Below are positions 37,107 through 46,632 of a stretch of 64,000 nt of DNA, one piece after another. Made by a program: the position numbers and the translations under genes. This stretch comes from Cyanobacteria bacterium OH_PDB_230 (GTDB lineage: Bacteria > Cyanobacteriota > Vampirovibrionia > Gastranaerophilales > Gastranaerophilaceae): NCBI GenBank assembly GCA_023421795.1, contig JAEZSO010000003.1, positions 62,001-126,000 on the forward strand. The letters are read 5' to 3'. The notes under the pieces were generated by a model. The model saw nothing but the letters and a program-made list of their open reading frames with translations, searched no databases and was not told the origin of the DNA. Each line of letters opens with the position of its first letter. The stretch's first letter is position 1.

Positions 37107-38399
37107 TTATCTGTCTTTATAGCAATTACCCATAATATCAAGGATTACTTCATCTGTTTCTTTCATTCCTACTTGAGAAAGTATTCCAATATTGTTAATG
37201 GTTTCTTCTACATCGCAACCTATTATTCCGTCGCCTGAAACCAGTGCCTTATTGTTCATTGCAAGCATTGAAGAGTCAAAAGCGGAGTAAACACCATTGG
37301 CTATTTTCATAGCGCAAGATGCTTTCGCTCCGTCGCAAATAACGCCTGAGATACATCCCAGTGAATTTGTAATTGCGTTCGCAACAACTTCGTATTCTGA
37401 ATTTTCCATAAAGGCTATGGCGCCGGCAACGGCACTGCAAGCGCATACCACGCCGCAGTATGCTGATAGCCTTCCGACTTTTGTTTTAATGTGAATAGTA
37501 GATAAGTGAGAGAAAAATAAAGCTCTTAAAAGCTGTTCTTCGTTCATATTTTTTTCTCTGCAATATTTAATGACAGGAAGAGAAGCCGCCATACCTTGGT
37601 TTCCGCTGCCACTTGTTGTCATTACAGGTAATGAGCATCCGCTCATTCTCGCATCACTTCCTGCAGAGGCAAAACTTGCGCATTTGTTTTTTAATTCGTT
37701 TCCATAAGTGCCGTTATTGATACTCTTTTGTATCAACGATCCGATATTGACCCCGTAGACCTCATTTAAACCTTCATTTGCAATCTTGCAATTGTATTCG
37801 ATAACCTTATCGAAGATAGGTTTAATTTTCTGAACATCAATAGTTTTTGCCAAATCATAGATGTTTTTAATACTTAATTGTTCTCTATCTGTCAAAGGAG
37901 AATTGAAATCGGCATCATTACAAACCCTTTGAACCAGACGCTTGTTGTTTTTCTCAATTTTCGTTATGTTTGTATGCAAGTGTTTTACTTCTACTCCGGC
38001 GGAATTATTTTTTGAAAAAACTTCTATTCTTATGTAGAGTTTAATGTCATTTTTCTCGTGGATAGTTTCAATACTATTATTTAGAAGAAAAGATTTCACA
38101 ACTTCCATATTTTCTTTTGTTATATGATTTATTACCAATAAATCTTTCGATGCATCACCGAATAAAGCGCCCATAGCGGCTGCTGCTTCTATTCCAACAA
38201 GGCCGCCAGAGTTTGGAATAATGACGCTTTTTACATTTTTGATCATATTTCCTGATACATATATTTTTAATTTATCAGGCTTCTCTCCCAATACTTCAAC
38301 AGCTTTTGCCGCTACATATGCAATTGCAACAGGCTCAGTACAACCTTCAGCAGGAACGATCTCTTCTATTAATATATTGATAATATTCTCTTCTAACAT
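37107..38399 (-). CDS. cyuA: L-cysteine desulfidase (UPF0597 family)
   Basis: A 430-residue protein with the family's opening 'EIVPAEGCTEPVAIAYVAAKA' (reactive Cys), 'GLVGIEAAAAMGAL', 'SGSGNQGMAASLPV', and further Cys in 'AYCGVVCACSAVAGA' and 'LGCISGVICDGAKASC' that hold a [4Fe-4S] cluster in related serine/cysteine lyases. It converts L-cysteine to pyruvate, ammonia and hydrogen sulfide in the cytoplasm. The usual cysteine permease is not adjacent. The length is normal. I see no operator upstream. Confidence 0.88.
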   Translation of the reverse strand: MLEENIINILIEEIVPAEGCTEPVAIAYVAAKAVEVLGEKPDKLKIYVSGNMIKNVKSVIIPNSGGLVGIEAAAAMGALFGDASKDLLVINHITKENMEVVKSFLLNNSIETIHEKNDIKLYIRIEVFSKNNSAGVEVKHLHTNITKIEKNNKRLVQRVCNDADFNSPLTDREQLSIKNIYDLAKTIDVQKIKPIFDKVIEYNCKIANEGLNEVYGVNIGSLIQKSINNGTYGNELKNKCASFASAGSDARMSGCSLPVMTTSGSGNQGMAASLPVIKYCREKNMNEEQLLRALFFSHLSTIHIKTKVGRLSAYCGVVCACSAVAGAIAFMENSEYEVVANAITNSLGCISGVICDGAKASCAMKIANGVYSAFDSSMLAMNNKALVSGDGIIGCDVEETINNIGILSQVGMKETDEVILDIMGNCYKDR

Positions 38400-38605
38400 A
38401 ATTCAAACTCAACTATCCTAATACCAAAAGTATAGCACATATAATTATCTACCCCGTGAAACTTTAAAGTCGAAAAAAAATGCGTCCCTAAATACAAATA
38501 AATATAAAACAAAATGGTAATATTCCGTAGCCTAAAAAGTGGTTATATGTCAATTTTAGACCCCCTCTTGTTTTATTAATTAAGGAAGTTTTATAGGAAG
38601 GAAAT

Positions 38606-38803
38606 ATGAAGTTAACAGAAAAAGAACTGGAAGTAATATCTCTTTTGTCAAAAGGACTGCTATGCAAACAAATTGCAAATGAACTAAATATCTCTATCAG
38701 AACCGTACAGACTCACCTTGGCCGTATATATTTAAAACTTGGTGTTAACAACAAAGTTGGCGCCGTATGTCTCTTTCTAAAAGAGAAGTTTGATTTTTCC
38801 TGA
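38606..38803 (+). CDS. Stand-alone LuxR/GerE-type HTH
   Basis: A 65-residue protein consisting only of the LuxR-type helix-turn-helix: 'LTEKELEVISLLSKGLLCKQIANELNISIRTVQTHLGRIYLKLGV' is a textbook match. It has no receiver or sensor domain. AGGAAGG precedes the ATG. It may bind DNA as a dimer or compete with a full-length regulator. Confidence 0.8.
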   Translation: MKLTEKELEVISLLSKGLLCKQIANELNISIRTVQTHLGRIYLKLGVNNKVGAVCLFLKEKFDFS

Positions 38804-38970
38804 TAAAATAGTTCAAGTATTCTCCCTTTGTAATTTTTTTTGCATAAATATCCTGAAATTATCTTAAATAAATTTCAGGTAAGCCTTTGTATCCCAAAAT
38901 ACATATCTTGTATGGATAATCAATAGAAATAGTGTGTCAGCCGTAGTTAAACGGCTATTCGAGCTGAAAA

Positions 38971-38992
38971 TTTATTCATTAAAATGAATAAA
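38971..38992. repeat. Perfect inverted repeat, 10-bp arms
   Basis: TTTATTCATT and AATGAATAAA surround AA. It lies in the 264-base gap after the LuxR-type gene; a second small hairpin (AGCCGT...ACGGCT) lies about 20 bases before it. It could be an operator; it is not followed by a T-run long enough for a terminator. Confidence 0.4.
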
Positions 38993-39067
38993 CCACATAA
39001 ATGCTGCAATTTTGTCCAGGGTTTGGCTATTGTTATTCAGGTATAAAATTTTTTAAATTTAATATGA

Positions 39068-39499
39068 TTAGCAGCGGCTGCTATTTGTTTCATTTAAACT
39101 TTTCCCAAATCTATCCTGCCCCAGCAAATATATTGAATCCTGCAAAAATAGAGTATTAATACTTTCATCTGCCATATTGCATCTAAAACTGCGACAAGCC
39201 GATGGGCGGTAATGATATATTTTACAGTAATATTTTTCATTTCGCTTTTGTAGAAAAATGCACCCTTTATCATCGGGGTGAATCATATACATTTTATGCT
39301 TTTCTTTTTCTTCAGCTGCCAAGTCATTTATATTTTTTGTCCGTAAGTCATTTAAACTTACCATATAGCCTACATGGGCACCTAACTTTTTGATTGTTTC
39401 GATTTCATCGTCTTCTAAAAGAACTTTTTTATAAGTCTTACAGCAAGTTCCACATTGCCGACAGTCTTGTAAAATTGTATCTAATTTGTTTTTATCCAT
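39068..39499 (-). CDS. YkgJ-family cysteine-cluster protein
   Basis: A 143-residue protein with 'DCRQCGTCCKTY' at the N-terminal side and 'YYCKIYHYRPSACRSFRC' later. These Cys form the zinc- or iron-binding site of the YkgJ family (CxxCxxCC ... C ... RPxxCRxF). Function is uncertain; cytoplasmic. Confidence 0.85.
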   Translation of the reverse strand: MDKNKLDTILQDCRQCGTCCKTYKKVLLEDDEIETIKKLGAHVGYMVSLNDLRTKNINDLAAEEKEKHKMYMIHPDDKGCIFLQKRNEKYYCKIYHYRPSACRSFRCNMADESINTLFLQDSIYLLGQDRFGKSLNETNSSRC

Positions 39500-39521
39500 T
39501 TATATGCTTTCAATAACAAGA

Positions 39522-39548
39522 AAGAGGGGGACATTAGAGCCCCCTCTT
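39522..39548 (-). terminator. Hairpin after the chemoreceptor gene
   Basis: AAGAGGGGG (39522-39530) and CCCCCTCTT (39540-39548) make a GC-rich 9-bp stem located 16 bases past the chemoreceptor stop. The T-run is short (TTTCTT), so it may be a weak or factor-assisted terminator. Confidence 0.6.
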
Positions 39549-39563
39549 CATGTTCAAATTGTA

Positions 39564-42299
39564 TTACGACTGATTGAGTTTTCCAACGACTTCAATAAGC
39601 ATATCAGAAGATACTACGAGTTGATTCATTGTAACATTTGCGGTTACAACGGCCTCTACAGCATTTTCTGTCTTTTGCTTGCTTTTCTTGGAGTCTTCCA
39701 TAACATGCGTTATTTTTTCCATTACTTCGTTGCTCTGTTTAACTACACCTGCTGACTTTTTGTTTATATCGTCAACTGATTCGTTGATTGACTCTATTCC
39801 TTCTGTAATGTTATCAAGAGACTTTAGAGTTTCTTCGATAACAGAAGAGCCTTCATCAAGCAGTTTTACGCTGTCTTTCATAGAGCCGATTGTTTCATTG
39901 GATTCTTTTTCAATAACTTTTACGATGTTAGAAATGTCAACCGCTGATTTTGAACTGTTCTCAGCTAACTTTCTAACTTCATCAGCTACGACGGCGAACC
40001 CTCTGCCGGCATCACCAGCTCTAGCGGCTTCTATTGCTGCGTTGAAGGCAAGCAAATTTGTTTGAGATGAAATATCTTTGATTATGTCAACAAAGCTGCT
40101 TATTTTCTCAAGGTGATTAACAAGTCCTGAAACCTTGTTGTTGCATTCACTCATAGAACAACCCATTGTCTTTAACTTTTCACCTGCCTGTGCACTGTTT
40201 GTTTTTGTTTTCTGTGAATCTTTAGAAACTTTTTGAGCTAATTCTGATGATTTTTTAGCGATCTCAAGCATCTCTTCTGAGCTTCCTAGCATATCTTTTA
40301 CTTTGTCTGAAGATGAGTCTAAAGTATTAAAGCTTGTTTCCAGAAGCGCTCTCATTGCGTCCATATCGTCTGTTACAAAGTCCATTTTTTCTTTGACTTC
40401 TTCCACTACGGCTGCAATGTTGGAACTTGTAGTTGAAACCACGCGCTCAACTTCAGCTTGAGCCGTAACATCTACAACATATTCAAGAGCTCCTTTGATA
40501 TTGCCTTTTGCGTCTCTTATCACAGAACCAACATGGCTGACCACAAGATCATTATTGTTAGGATTAGCTTTATCTTTTGATGAAACGATTGAATCGGTTT
40601 TCATCGCCTGATTGCAGACGCATTTATCTGTTTTACAAACTACCGTTTTAAATATCTCGTAGCATTTTTTGCCAATTACTTCGTCTGGTTTTAAACCTGC
40701 CATTGCGGCACCAGCCGGGTTGATGTAAGTAATTGTATAATCCGTATCTCTTGCAATAATCGGAGTCGGAATGCTATTTAGGTTGTTAATTTTTTCTTCT
40801 GCCGCTTGTTTCTGTTTTACTTCTTCTGTAATATCAAGAACATATTCAAGAGCTCCTTTGATGTTGCCTTTTGCATCTTTAATCGGCGCGCCTGTGTATT
40901 TGATAGGGATAATCATTCCATCTTTTGGTCTTGCTATTGTTTCTGCAGTTACAACAGTATCTGTTCTCATAGCGCGGCCGCAAGCACATTTTTCTGTTTT
41001 ACAGTGAGGGGTTTTAAAGATTTCATAACATTTTTTACCAATAACTTCATCAGGTGTAGCCCCTGCCACGGAAGCGCCGGCCGGGTTCATATAAGTTATG
41101 GTGAAATCCGTATCTATTGCCAGGATAGGCGTTGGAATTGTATTTAAGTTGTTGATTTTTTCTTCTGCAGCTTGTTTTTGCTTTCTTTCTTCTGTTACAT
41201 CAAGAATATATTCAAGAGCTCCTTTGATGTTACCTTTTGCGTCCTTAATCGGAGAAGCTGTATATTTAATAGGAATAATAATGCCTTCTTGGGGCCTTGC
41301 TATGGTTTCTTCTGTTACAACTGAATCAGTTCTCATTGAACGGCCACAAGCACATTTTTCTGTTTTACAATGTGGTGTTTTGAACAAATCATAACACTTT
41401 TTCCCGTTTACTTCATCCGGAGTTGAACCAACAACAGCTGCCCCTGCCGGATTAATATATGTAATGGTAAATTCAGTATCAACTGCCATAATCGGTGTTG
41501 GAAGAGTGTTGAGGTTGTTGATCTTTTCATCAGCCACTTGCTGTTGTTTTTTCTCTTCTGTTACATCTAAAATATATTCAACCGCACCTTTAATGTTGCC
41601 TTTTGCATCTTTAATCGGCGCGCCTGTGTATTTAATCGGGATAATGACACCATCTTTTGGCCTTGCTATAGTTTCTGCTGTTACAACAGTATCTGTTTTC
41701 ATTGCTTTTGCGCAAGCACATTTTTCTGTTTTACAGTGAGGGGTTTTGAAAATATCGAAACATTTTTTCCCGAGCAGTTCATCAGGCAGATATCCGCCTA
41801 CAGCTGCTGCAGCAGGGTTCATATACGTAATTGTAAAGTGGTTGTCAATTTCCATAATAGGAGTCGGAATAGCATCCATATCCCCTTTTACCTGAAGTAA
41901 ATTATGCCTTGTTTTTATATCTTCTGTAATGTCAATCATAAAAACCAGTGTTCCTAAGAGTTCTTCTCCATTCATCAAAGGAGTTGCGCTGTAGCGAAGA
42001 TTTATTATAGAATCACCTTTTCTATAGAATACCTCAGAGGTTACTGATTTTTTTATTCTTGCCGCTTTAGCAACAGGACAATCTTTTGTTCCGCTAAGAT
42101 TGGTCTCGCAAACCTCTTCGTGCGTCATTTGCCCTATGACACTTTCTTTATTTTTGTCAAACAAAGTTAAAAGTGCATCATTTGCTAATTCAACAACACC
42201 TTTTTTGTTTAAAAGCATAGCAGGATCAGTTAAAAAATGGATATAATCCAACTTTAGCTCTTTAACATCAGTACCACACACGCTTGCATCATCATTCAT
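39564..42299 (-). CDS. Soluble chemoreceptor with five PAS domains and Cys-rich repeats
   Basis: A 911-residue methyl-accepting chemotaxis-type protein without membrane segments. It has one N-terminal PAS domain (about 10-140), then four tandem copies of a 122-residue PAS unit (about 144-631), and the signalling helices with the hairpin 'FNAAIEAARAGDAGRGFAVVADEVRKLAE'. Each of the four units carries 'KCxxIFKT(P/V)(H/V)CKTxKCxC' then 'M(R/K)TD', four Cys that could bind a metal or cluster or act as thiol switches. The units are nearly identical at DNA level, which implies recent copying. ATG 42299 has GAGGG 8 bases upstream. It lies directly downstream of the triple-CheW gene, so they probably signal together to a CheA elsewhere. 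Confidence 0.88.
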   Translation of the reverse strand: MNDDASVCGTDVKELKLDYIHFLTDPAMLLNKKGVVELANDALLTLFDKNKESVIGQMTHEEVCETNLSGTKDCPVAKAARIKKSVTSEVFYRKGDSIINLRYSATPLMNGEELLGTLVFMIDITEDIKTRHNLLQVKGDMDAIPTPIMEIDNHFTITYMNPAAAAVGGYLPDELLGKKCFDIFKTPHCKTEKCACAKAMKTDTVVTAETIARPKDGVIIPIKYTGAPIKDAKGNIKGAVEYILDVTEEKKQQQVADEKINNLNTLPTPIMAVDTEFTITYINPAGAAVVGSTPDEVNGKKCYDLFKTPHCKTEKCACGRSMRTDSVVTEETIARPQEGIIIPIKYTASPIKDAKGNIKGALEYILDVTEERKQKQAAEEKINNLNTIPTPILAIDTDFTITYMNPAGASVAGATPDEVIGKKCYEIFKTPHCKTEKCACGRAMRTDTVVTAETIARPKDGMIIPIKYTGAPIKDAKGNIKGALEYVLDITEEVKQKQAAEEKINNLNSIPTPIIARDTDYTITYINPAGAAMAGLKPDEVIGKKCYEIFKTVVCKTDKCVCNQAMKTDSIVSSKDKANPNNNDLVVSHVGSVIRDAKGNIKGALEYVVDVTAQAEVERVVSTTSSNIAAVVEEVKEKMDFVTDDMDAMRALLETSFNTLDSSSDKVKDMLGSSEEMLEIAKKSSELAQKVSKDSQKTKTNSAQAGEKLKTMGCSMSECNNKVSGLVNHLEKISSFVDIIKDISSQTNLLAFNAAIEAARAGDAGRGFAVVADEVRKLAENSSKSAVDISNIVKVIEKESNETIGSMKDSVKLLDEGSSVIEETLKSLDNITEGIESINESVDDINKKSAGVVKQSNEVMEKITHVMEDSKKSKQKTENAVEAVVTANVTMNQLVVSSDMLIEVVGKLNQS

Positions 42300-42330
42300 A
42301 AAATAAACCCTCACAATTTTTAACTATAAC

Positions 42331-43941
42331 TTAATTATTATCAATATCTTCTTCAAATACGCTTTCTGATTGTTCTTTGTCAGCAGGCTCTTCGATTTCT
42401 GCTTCGATGAAATTGTCATCAATATATTCTTCTTCGCCAAATTCCAAGTCTTTTAAATTGATAGAATCGATGAAACTATTGGTATTGAATTCCATAACCA
42501 AAGTAGAACATTTGGAATTTTGTTCCTGGCTTTTTACGCATAAAATTTCTTTTATGTGTTTGCTATATGATTCTGTCGTTTTTCTTTGGGATATTTGCGG
42601 AGATTTTGTCACTTGTACTTTGTCGGTTTTTAATATTTCTAAAACCTCATCTACCATAATTCCAATTTTTTGATCATTTACATTTAAAATTAATATTCTT
42701 ATGTCGTTTTTGTTTGAATAATCTTCCAGGTTGTAATATTTGCGAAGATTTATGATTAAAATTGGCTCAGAACGCAAATTTAGAAGTCCTTCGATAAAAT
42801 CTTCGCTGCCGGGAAGATCTGTTATCGAGTCAGAATATTTCATTATTTCTTGGAATTCTTCAATCTGTATTGCAAAAATTTCATTTAACTTAAACAGAAT
42901 AAACTCTTTATTTATTATTCTATTTTCTTGAGCAATTCCTGATAAAATTGAAGCTGAATTATCGGTTTTTTTGGAATTGTCATCTTTGTTTAAATATATT
43001 CCATCTTCGATTTGTTTTTTAGCTTCTTCTGTAAATAGCTTTTCTAAATTAATTTTGATTATGTTTCTGCTTTCTGAAAGAGCGATAATATTAGAAAAAA
43101 TATTTTTTGATTTGCTTTGAGCAAGATGATTTACCGGTAGCAATTTATCCACTTCATAATGAATTACTTCTTTTATAGAATCAGCTATGATACCTATTAC
43201 CGGGTTGCTTCTTAGAATTATAATTTTTGAATCTTTTTGTAGTGTCGTTTCTTTGTTTCCAAAATATTTTTTGAGACAGACTATAGGAATGATTTTTTCT
43301 CTAAGCGTTATAACACCGCATACAAAGTCACAGTGATTAATTTTATTTTTAATTTCTACAAGATTAACGATTTCTTGAATATCATCCATTCCTAAAGCGT
43401 ATTCTTGTCCGTCAAGATAAAAAGAAATATCTTGTTTAATTTCAAGATATTTCTTTTTGCTTACCGACGCATTTTCCAACAAATGTAAATCACAATCTTT
43501 GAAAATTTTTTCCAAGTCTAATATCTGGATCAAAGAGTTATTTTTCTCCAATAAAACAACGCCTTCGTTTGCAAAGTATTCATCATCGGAGTTGTTTGTA
43601 AAGCTGGAAATTTCGTTTGAACCGACTCTTATAACCTGGCTTATGTTATCGAACAGCAGCCCGATATAATGATCTTTATAATTTACAACAGCTATACACT
43701 TAGTATCATTGGATATGTTTTCACCCAGACCAAAACGTTTTCTCATATTTACAATAGGAATGATATTTCCTCTTAAATTTATTACGCCTTCAAAAATATC
43801 TAATCCAGTAGGTAATTTTAAAATTTTTGATCTGTAAAAAATTGCTTCTCTAACAAGAGAAGCATCTACACCAAATTCCATGTCATCAATAAGAAAAGTA
43901 CAAAAGACCACTTCTCGAGACGCCGTTTTTTCAGCTGTCAT
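42331..43941 (-). CDS. Triple-CheW-domain protein
   Basis: A 536-residue protein with three CheW domains in a row: 'FCTFLIDDMEFGVDASLVRE...GVINLRGNIIPIVNMR' (about 10-140), 'SFYLDGQEYALGMDDIQEIV...GVITLREKIIPIVCLK' (about 165-300) and 'FILFKLNEIFAIQIEEFQEIM...GLLNLRSEPILIINLR' (about 340-475). An acidic tail ends it. Ordinary CheW has one domain linking receptor to CheA; three may hold several receptors or kinases together. AAAGGA precedes the ATG. It is 32 bases upstream of the chemoreceptor, same strand. Confidence 0.88.
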   Translation of the reverse strand: MTAEKTASREVVFCTFLIDDMEFGVDASLVREAIFYRSKILKLPTGLDIFEGVINLRGNIIPIVNMRKRFGLGENISNDTKCIAVVNYKDHYIGLLFDNISQVIRVGSNEISSFTNNSDDEYFANEGVVLLEKNNSLIQILDLEKIFKDCDLHLLENASVSKKKYLEIKQDISFYLDGQEYALGMDDIQEIVNLVEIKNKINHCDFVCGVITLREKIIPIVCLKKYFGNKETTLQKDSKIIILRSNPVIGIIADSIKEVIHYEVDKLLPVNHLAQSKSKNIFSNIIALSESRNIIKINLEKLFTEEAKKQIEDGIYLNKDDNSKKTDNSASILSGIAQENRIINKEFILFKLNEIFAIQIEEFQEIMKYSDSITDLPGSEDFIEGLLNLRSEPILIINLRKYYNLEDYSNKNDIRILILNVNDQKIGIMVDEVLEILKTDKVQVTKSPQISQRKTTESYSKHIKEILCVKSQEQNSKCSTLVMEFNTNSFIDSINLKDLEFGEEEYIDDNFIEAEIEEPADKEQSESVFEEDIDNN

Positions 43942-44069
43942 AAAATCCTTTTAATAATGCTTAATTCCAAAAGAGTTTTTCTTTTATTTTATCAATATTT
44001 TAACTTTTGTCAACAACTATTGCCGCAAAATAACCTATTTGGCATAAGATTTTAAAGCGATAACAATCA

Positions 44070-44098
44070 TTGACAATTGCCAATTTAAGAAATAAACT
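44070..44098 (+). promoter_or_regulatory. Promoter of the acetyltransferase-deacetylase pair
   Basis: TTGACA (44070-44075), 17 bases, TAAACT (44093-44098). A consensus -35 box sits where a longer reading of the next ORF would start, which argues for a later start codon. Confidence 0.6.
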
Positions 44099-44141
44099 CG
44101 TTTGTAATAAAATAAATTCGGATAAAAAAGAAGAACGTATA

Positions 44142-44696
44142 TTGGATAAATTCTTTACCCAAAATCTCATTTGCAGAAAAATTAAAAAAAGTGATATTCC
44201 CCTTATCACAGACTGGGGAAGCTCTCAAGTTGCTTATGGGGAATTTCTTTCCTGTGAAAATGATTCTTTTGAAGACAATCTTAGCAAATTTGAGAACAAT
44301 AGTTTTTGGAATGAAAAATCTAAAACATATATCATAGAAACAAAAACAGACTCAATCCCAATCGGAACAATAAAATATTGGACTAAAACAGATTTGCCAA
44401 ATGTAGCAATGATGGCGATTAAAATTACTATTCCTGAATTCAGAAACAAAGGCTATGGAACAGAAGCTCAAAAAGGAATGATTAGAGAATTATTTAAAAA
44501 ATATAATTATAATGCTATTGAAATGTATACCGATTTTAATAATAATGCTCAAAAAAAATGCTTAAAAAAGCTTGATTTTGAAGACATAAAAGCAGAAAAC
44601 TACATTGATGCAGGAGTTCAAAGGCAAGGGTATTTGTACCGTTTGAGCAAAGATCGGTACGAAAAGTCAGGAGTTCATATTTTTTATTATGAGTAA
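44142..44696 (+). CDS. GNAT-family N-acetyltransferase
   Basis: A 184-residue protein. 'LICRKIKKSDIPLITDWG' is the normal opening of RimJ/RimL-like GNATs, 'IKITIPEFRNKGYGTEAQKGMIRELF' is the acetyl-CoA motif (Q/RxxGxG/A here RNKGYG), and 'NNAQKKCLKKLDFE' the second motif. It transfers acetyl from acetyl-CoA to an amine. I place the start at TTG 44142 because the reading that begins at 44070 would start inside a TTGACA promoter; this start is not certain. It overlaps the following deacetylase gene by 8 bases. Confidence 0.8.
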   Translation: MDKFFTQNLICRKIKKSDIPLITDWGSSQVAYGEFLSCENDSFEDNLSKFENNSFWNEKSKTYIIETKTDSIPIGTIKYWTKTDLPNVAMMAIKITIPEFRNKGYGTEAQKGMIRELFKKYNYNAIEMYTDFNNNAQKKCLKKLDFEDIKAENYIDAGVQRQGYLYRLSKDRYEKSGVHIFYYE

Positions 44697-45726
44697 AAAG
44701 CTGGGTATTTTAAAAAGCGAAAAATTTTTTCTGCATAAATTTAATGGAAATAAATTTGAAAGACCTGAACGGATAAAAAGAATTTATGAGTATATTGATG
44801 AAAAAAAACAGGATTTTATTTTTGTTGAGCCAGAGGAAATCCTTGATGAAGATTTGAATTCAGTGCATTCAAAATTTTATACAGAGCAAATTAAACAATA
44901 TTCTAACAGTAAAAAAAACTTCAATTATGACAAGGATACCTATATAAACGAATATACCTATAAAACAGCAAAACTAGCTGCTGGAGGCTGTATAAAGATT
45001 GCTGATGCAATAATGAATGAAGAATTCGACAGGGGGTTTGCTCTTGTAAGACCTCCCGGACACCATGCTGAAGCAGGAAGAGCCATGGGGTTTTGTATCT
45101 TTAATAATATAGCAATTACAGCCTTAAATCTGGTCAAGAAATACGGCTTAGAAAGGGTATTGATTATAGACTTTGATGCCCATCATGCGAACGGAACCCA
45201 AGAGATTTTGTATGAAAACGGAAAGATTTTAAAAGTTTCTATACACGAAAATGATATATTCCCAAACTCGGGAAAAACAACCGAAACAGGCTCTGGGAAT
45301 GGAGCCGGGTATAATGTGAATATTCCTGTTCACGCTTATTTTGGTGATGAAGAATATTCTTATATTTTCGGGAAAATTATTCAGCAAATCGTAGATAACT
45401 ATTTGCCGCAAATAATCTTAGTCGCTGCAGGATTCGACGGGCACAAAGATGACACTTCAAGCAAACTAAATCTGACAGAGAATGGGTTTGAAAATATTAC
45501 AATGTTTTTAACATTTTTAGCAGACAAATATTGTGACGGGAAACTTATGTATATCCTTGAGGGAGGTTATAACATAGATGCTCTGACTTCGTGTTTGATT
45601 GCAACTATCGAGACGCTTAAAATCAGCTCAAAAACCCCTCCCGGGTTTATGCATTCAAAGCGTGCCTCAAAAATAATTGAAAAAGAATTACCGGCATTAC
45701 TAAAATCAAAATGGGGAATTTACTAG
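44689..45726 (+). CDS. Histone-deacetylase/acetoin-utilisation family deacetylase
   Basis: A 345-residue zinc deacetylase. 'RPPGHHAEAGRAMGFCIFNN' holds the catalytic His pair, 'IIDFDAHHANGTQE' supplies zinc ligands Asp and His, 'AAGFDGHKDD' the third Asp, and 'LEGGYN' the closing Gly-Gly-Tyr. Members remove acetyl groups from lysines, polyamines or small molecules. The 8-base overlap with an acetyltransferase suggests they act on the same substrate in opposite directions. Confidence 0.9.
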   Translation: MSKKLGILKSEKFFLHKFNGNKFERPERIKRIYEYIDEKKQDFIFVEPEEILDEDLNSVHSKFYTEQIKQYSNSKKNFNYDKDTYINEYTYKTAKLAAGGCIKIADAIMNEEFDRGFALVRPPGHHAEAGRAMGFCIFNNIAITALNLVKKYGLERVLIIDFDAHHANGTQEILYENGKILKVSIHENDIFPNSGKTTETGSGNGAGYNVNIPVHAYFGDEEYSYIFGKIIQQIVDNYLPQIILVAAGFDGHKDDTSSKLNLTENGFENITMFLTFLADKYCDGKLMYILEGGYNIDALTSCLIATIETLKISSKTPPGFMHSKRASKIIEKELPALLKSKWGIY

Positions 45727-45885
45727 ATTCCCTCTTAAACTATGGACTATTTATAAGGGTGAAGAACAATTGGGTTTGCTAATAGCGGGTGAGCAGATTG
45801 TAATAAGCCTTTGTTATTCAGAAAACATAACTTTTTAACAAACGATGAAATAAAAAACTCTAATTTACAAAATATTTTGAAGTTT

Positions 45886-46614
45886 CTATTGTAAAAAATC
45901 TAAAATAGCATTGATTATAGTAAGTGGATGAGCAGGGCAGCCAGGGATATATAAATCAACTTTATATTTTTCTAAAAACTCCCTGTTTAAATTTTCTGAA
46001 TTTTGGAATATTCCGCCACTTATAGCACAAGCACCTACCAAAATGACAATTTTAGGTTCTGCTATTGCTAAATAAGTGTCTTCCAACGCTTTAGCCATAT
46101 TTTTTGTAATCGGTCCTGTTATCACTATTCCATCGGCGTGTCTGGGGGAGGCCACAAATTCAATACCAAATCTTCCCATATCAAAATTCGCATTGGAACA
46201 AGCATTCAATTCCATTTCGCAAGAATTGCATCCGCCTGCCGAAACCTGTCTTAATCTTAATGAACGCCCAAATGTTTTATGTATAAAATCGCTGGTTTTT
46301 ATCGAATCCAGCTCGCCTTTTATAAGCAAGCTTTCTCTGATTCCTGAACCTATTTTATGGAAATTGCTAAATTTAATAACATTAGAGGAACATACTCTTT
46401 CACATTCGCCGCAAAAAATGCATTTGCCTAAATCAATAGATATATCTTCTGTGATTGCATTTGTCGGACAAATGTTCTTGCATTCATTGCAATTAGTGCA
46501 GTTTCGGATATTGACTTGAGGCAAACCACGGAATTTTCCTAAAACAGTTGCGTTTCTAATATCTTTTATAACCTGATTTTTTTGTAGTTTAGCGCACTTT
46601 ATTGTTTCTAACAT
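45886..46614 (-). CDS. Ehr complex small subunit fused to ferredoxin domain (HyfH-HyfI/NuoI-NuoB-like)
   Basis: A 242-residue fusion. Residues 39-50 and 65-76 are two [4Fe-4S] motifs (C39/42/45/49 and C65/68/71/75), as in HyfH/NuoI. From about 118 it is the NuoB/HyfI-like small subunit, with Cys ligands for the proximal cluster in 'AGGCNSCE' (C129, C132), 'VGACAIS' and 'IPGCPAHP'. In hydrogenase-4-type operons these are usually two proteins. It moves electrons toward the large subunit on the cytoplasmic face. GAGG lies 5 bases before the ATG; last gene of the six-gene operon. Confidence 0.9.
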   Translation of the reverse strand: MLETIKCAKLQKNQVIKDIRNATVLGKFRGLPQVNIRNCTNCNECKNICPTNAITEDISIDLGKCIFCGECERVCSSNVIKFSNFHKIGSGIRESLLIKGELDSIKTSDFIHKTFGRSLRLRQVSAGGCNSCEMELNACSNANFDMGRFGIEFVASPRHADGIVITGPITKNMAKALEDTYLAIAEPKIVILVGACAISGGIFQNSENLNREFLEKYKVDLYIPGCPAHPLTIINAILDFLQ

Positions 46615-46632
46615 TTTTACCTCAAATATTAA

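Noticed and set aside
40450..41900. 366-bp direct DNA repeats
   Set aside because: They are the coding sequence of tandem PAS domains, not a mobile or regulatory repeat.
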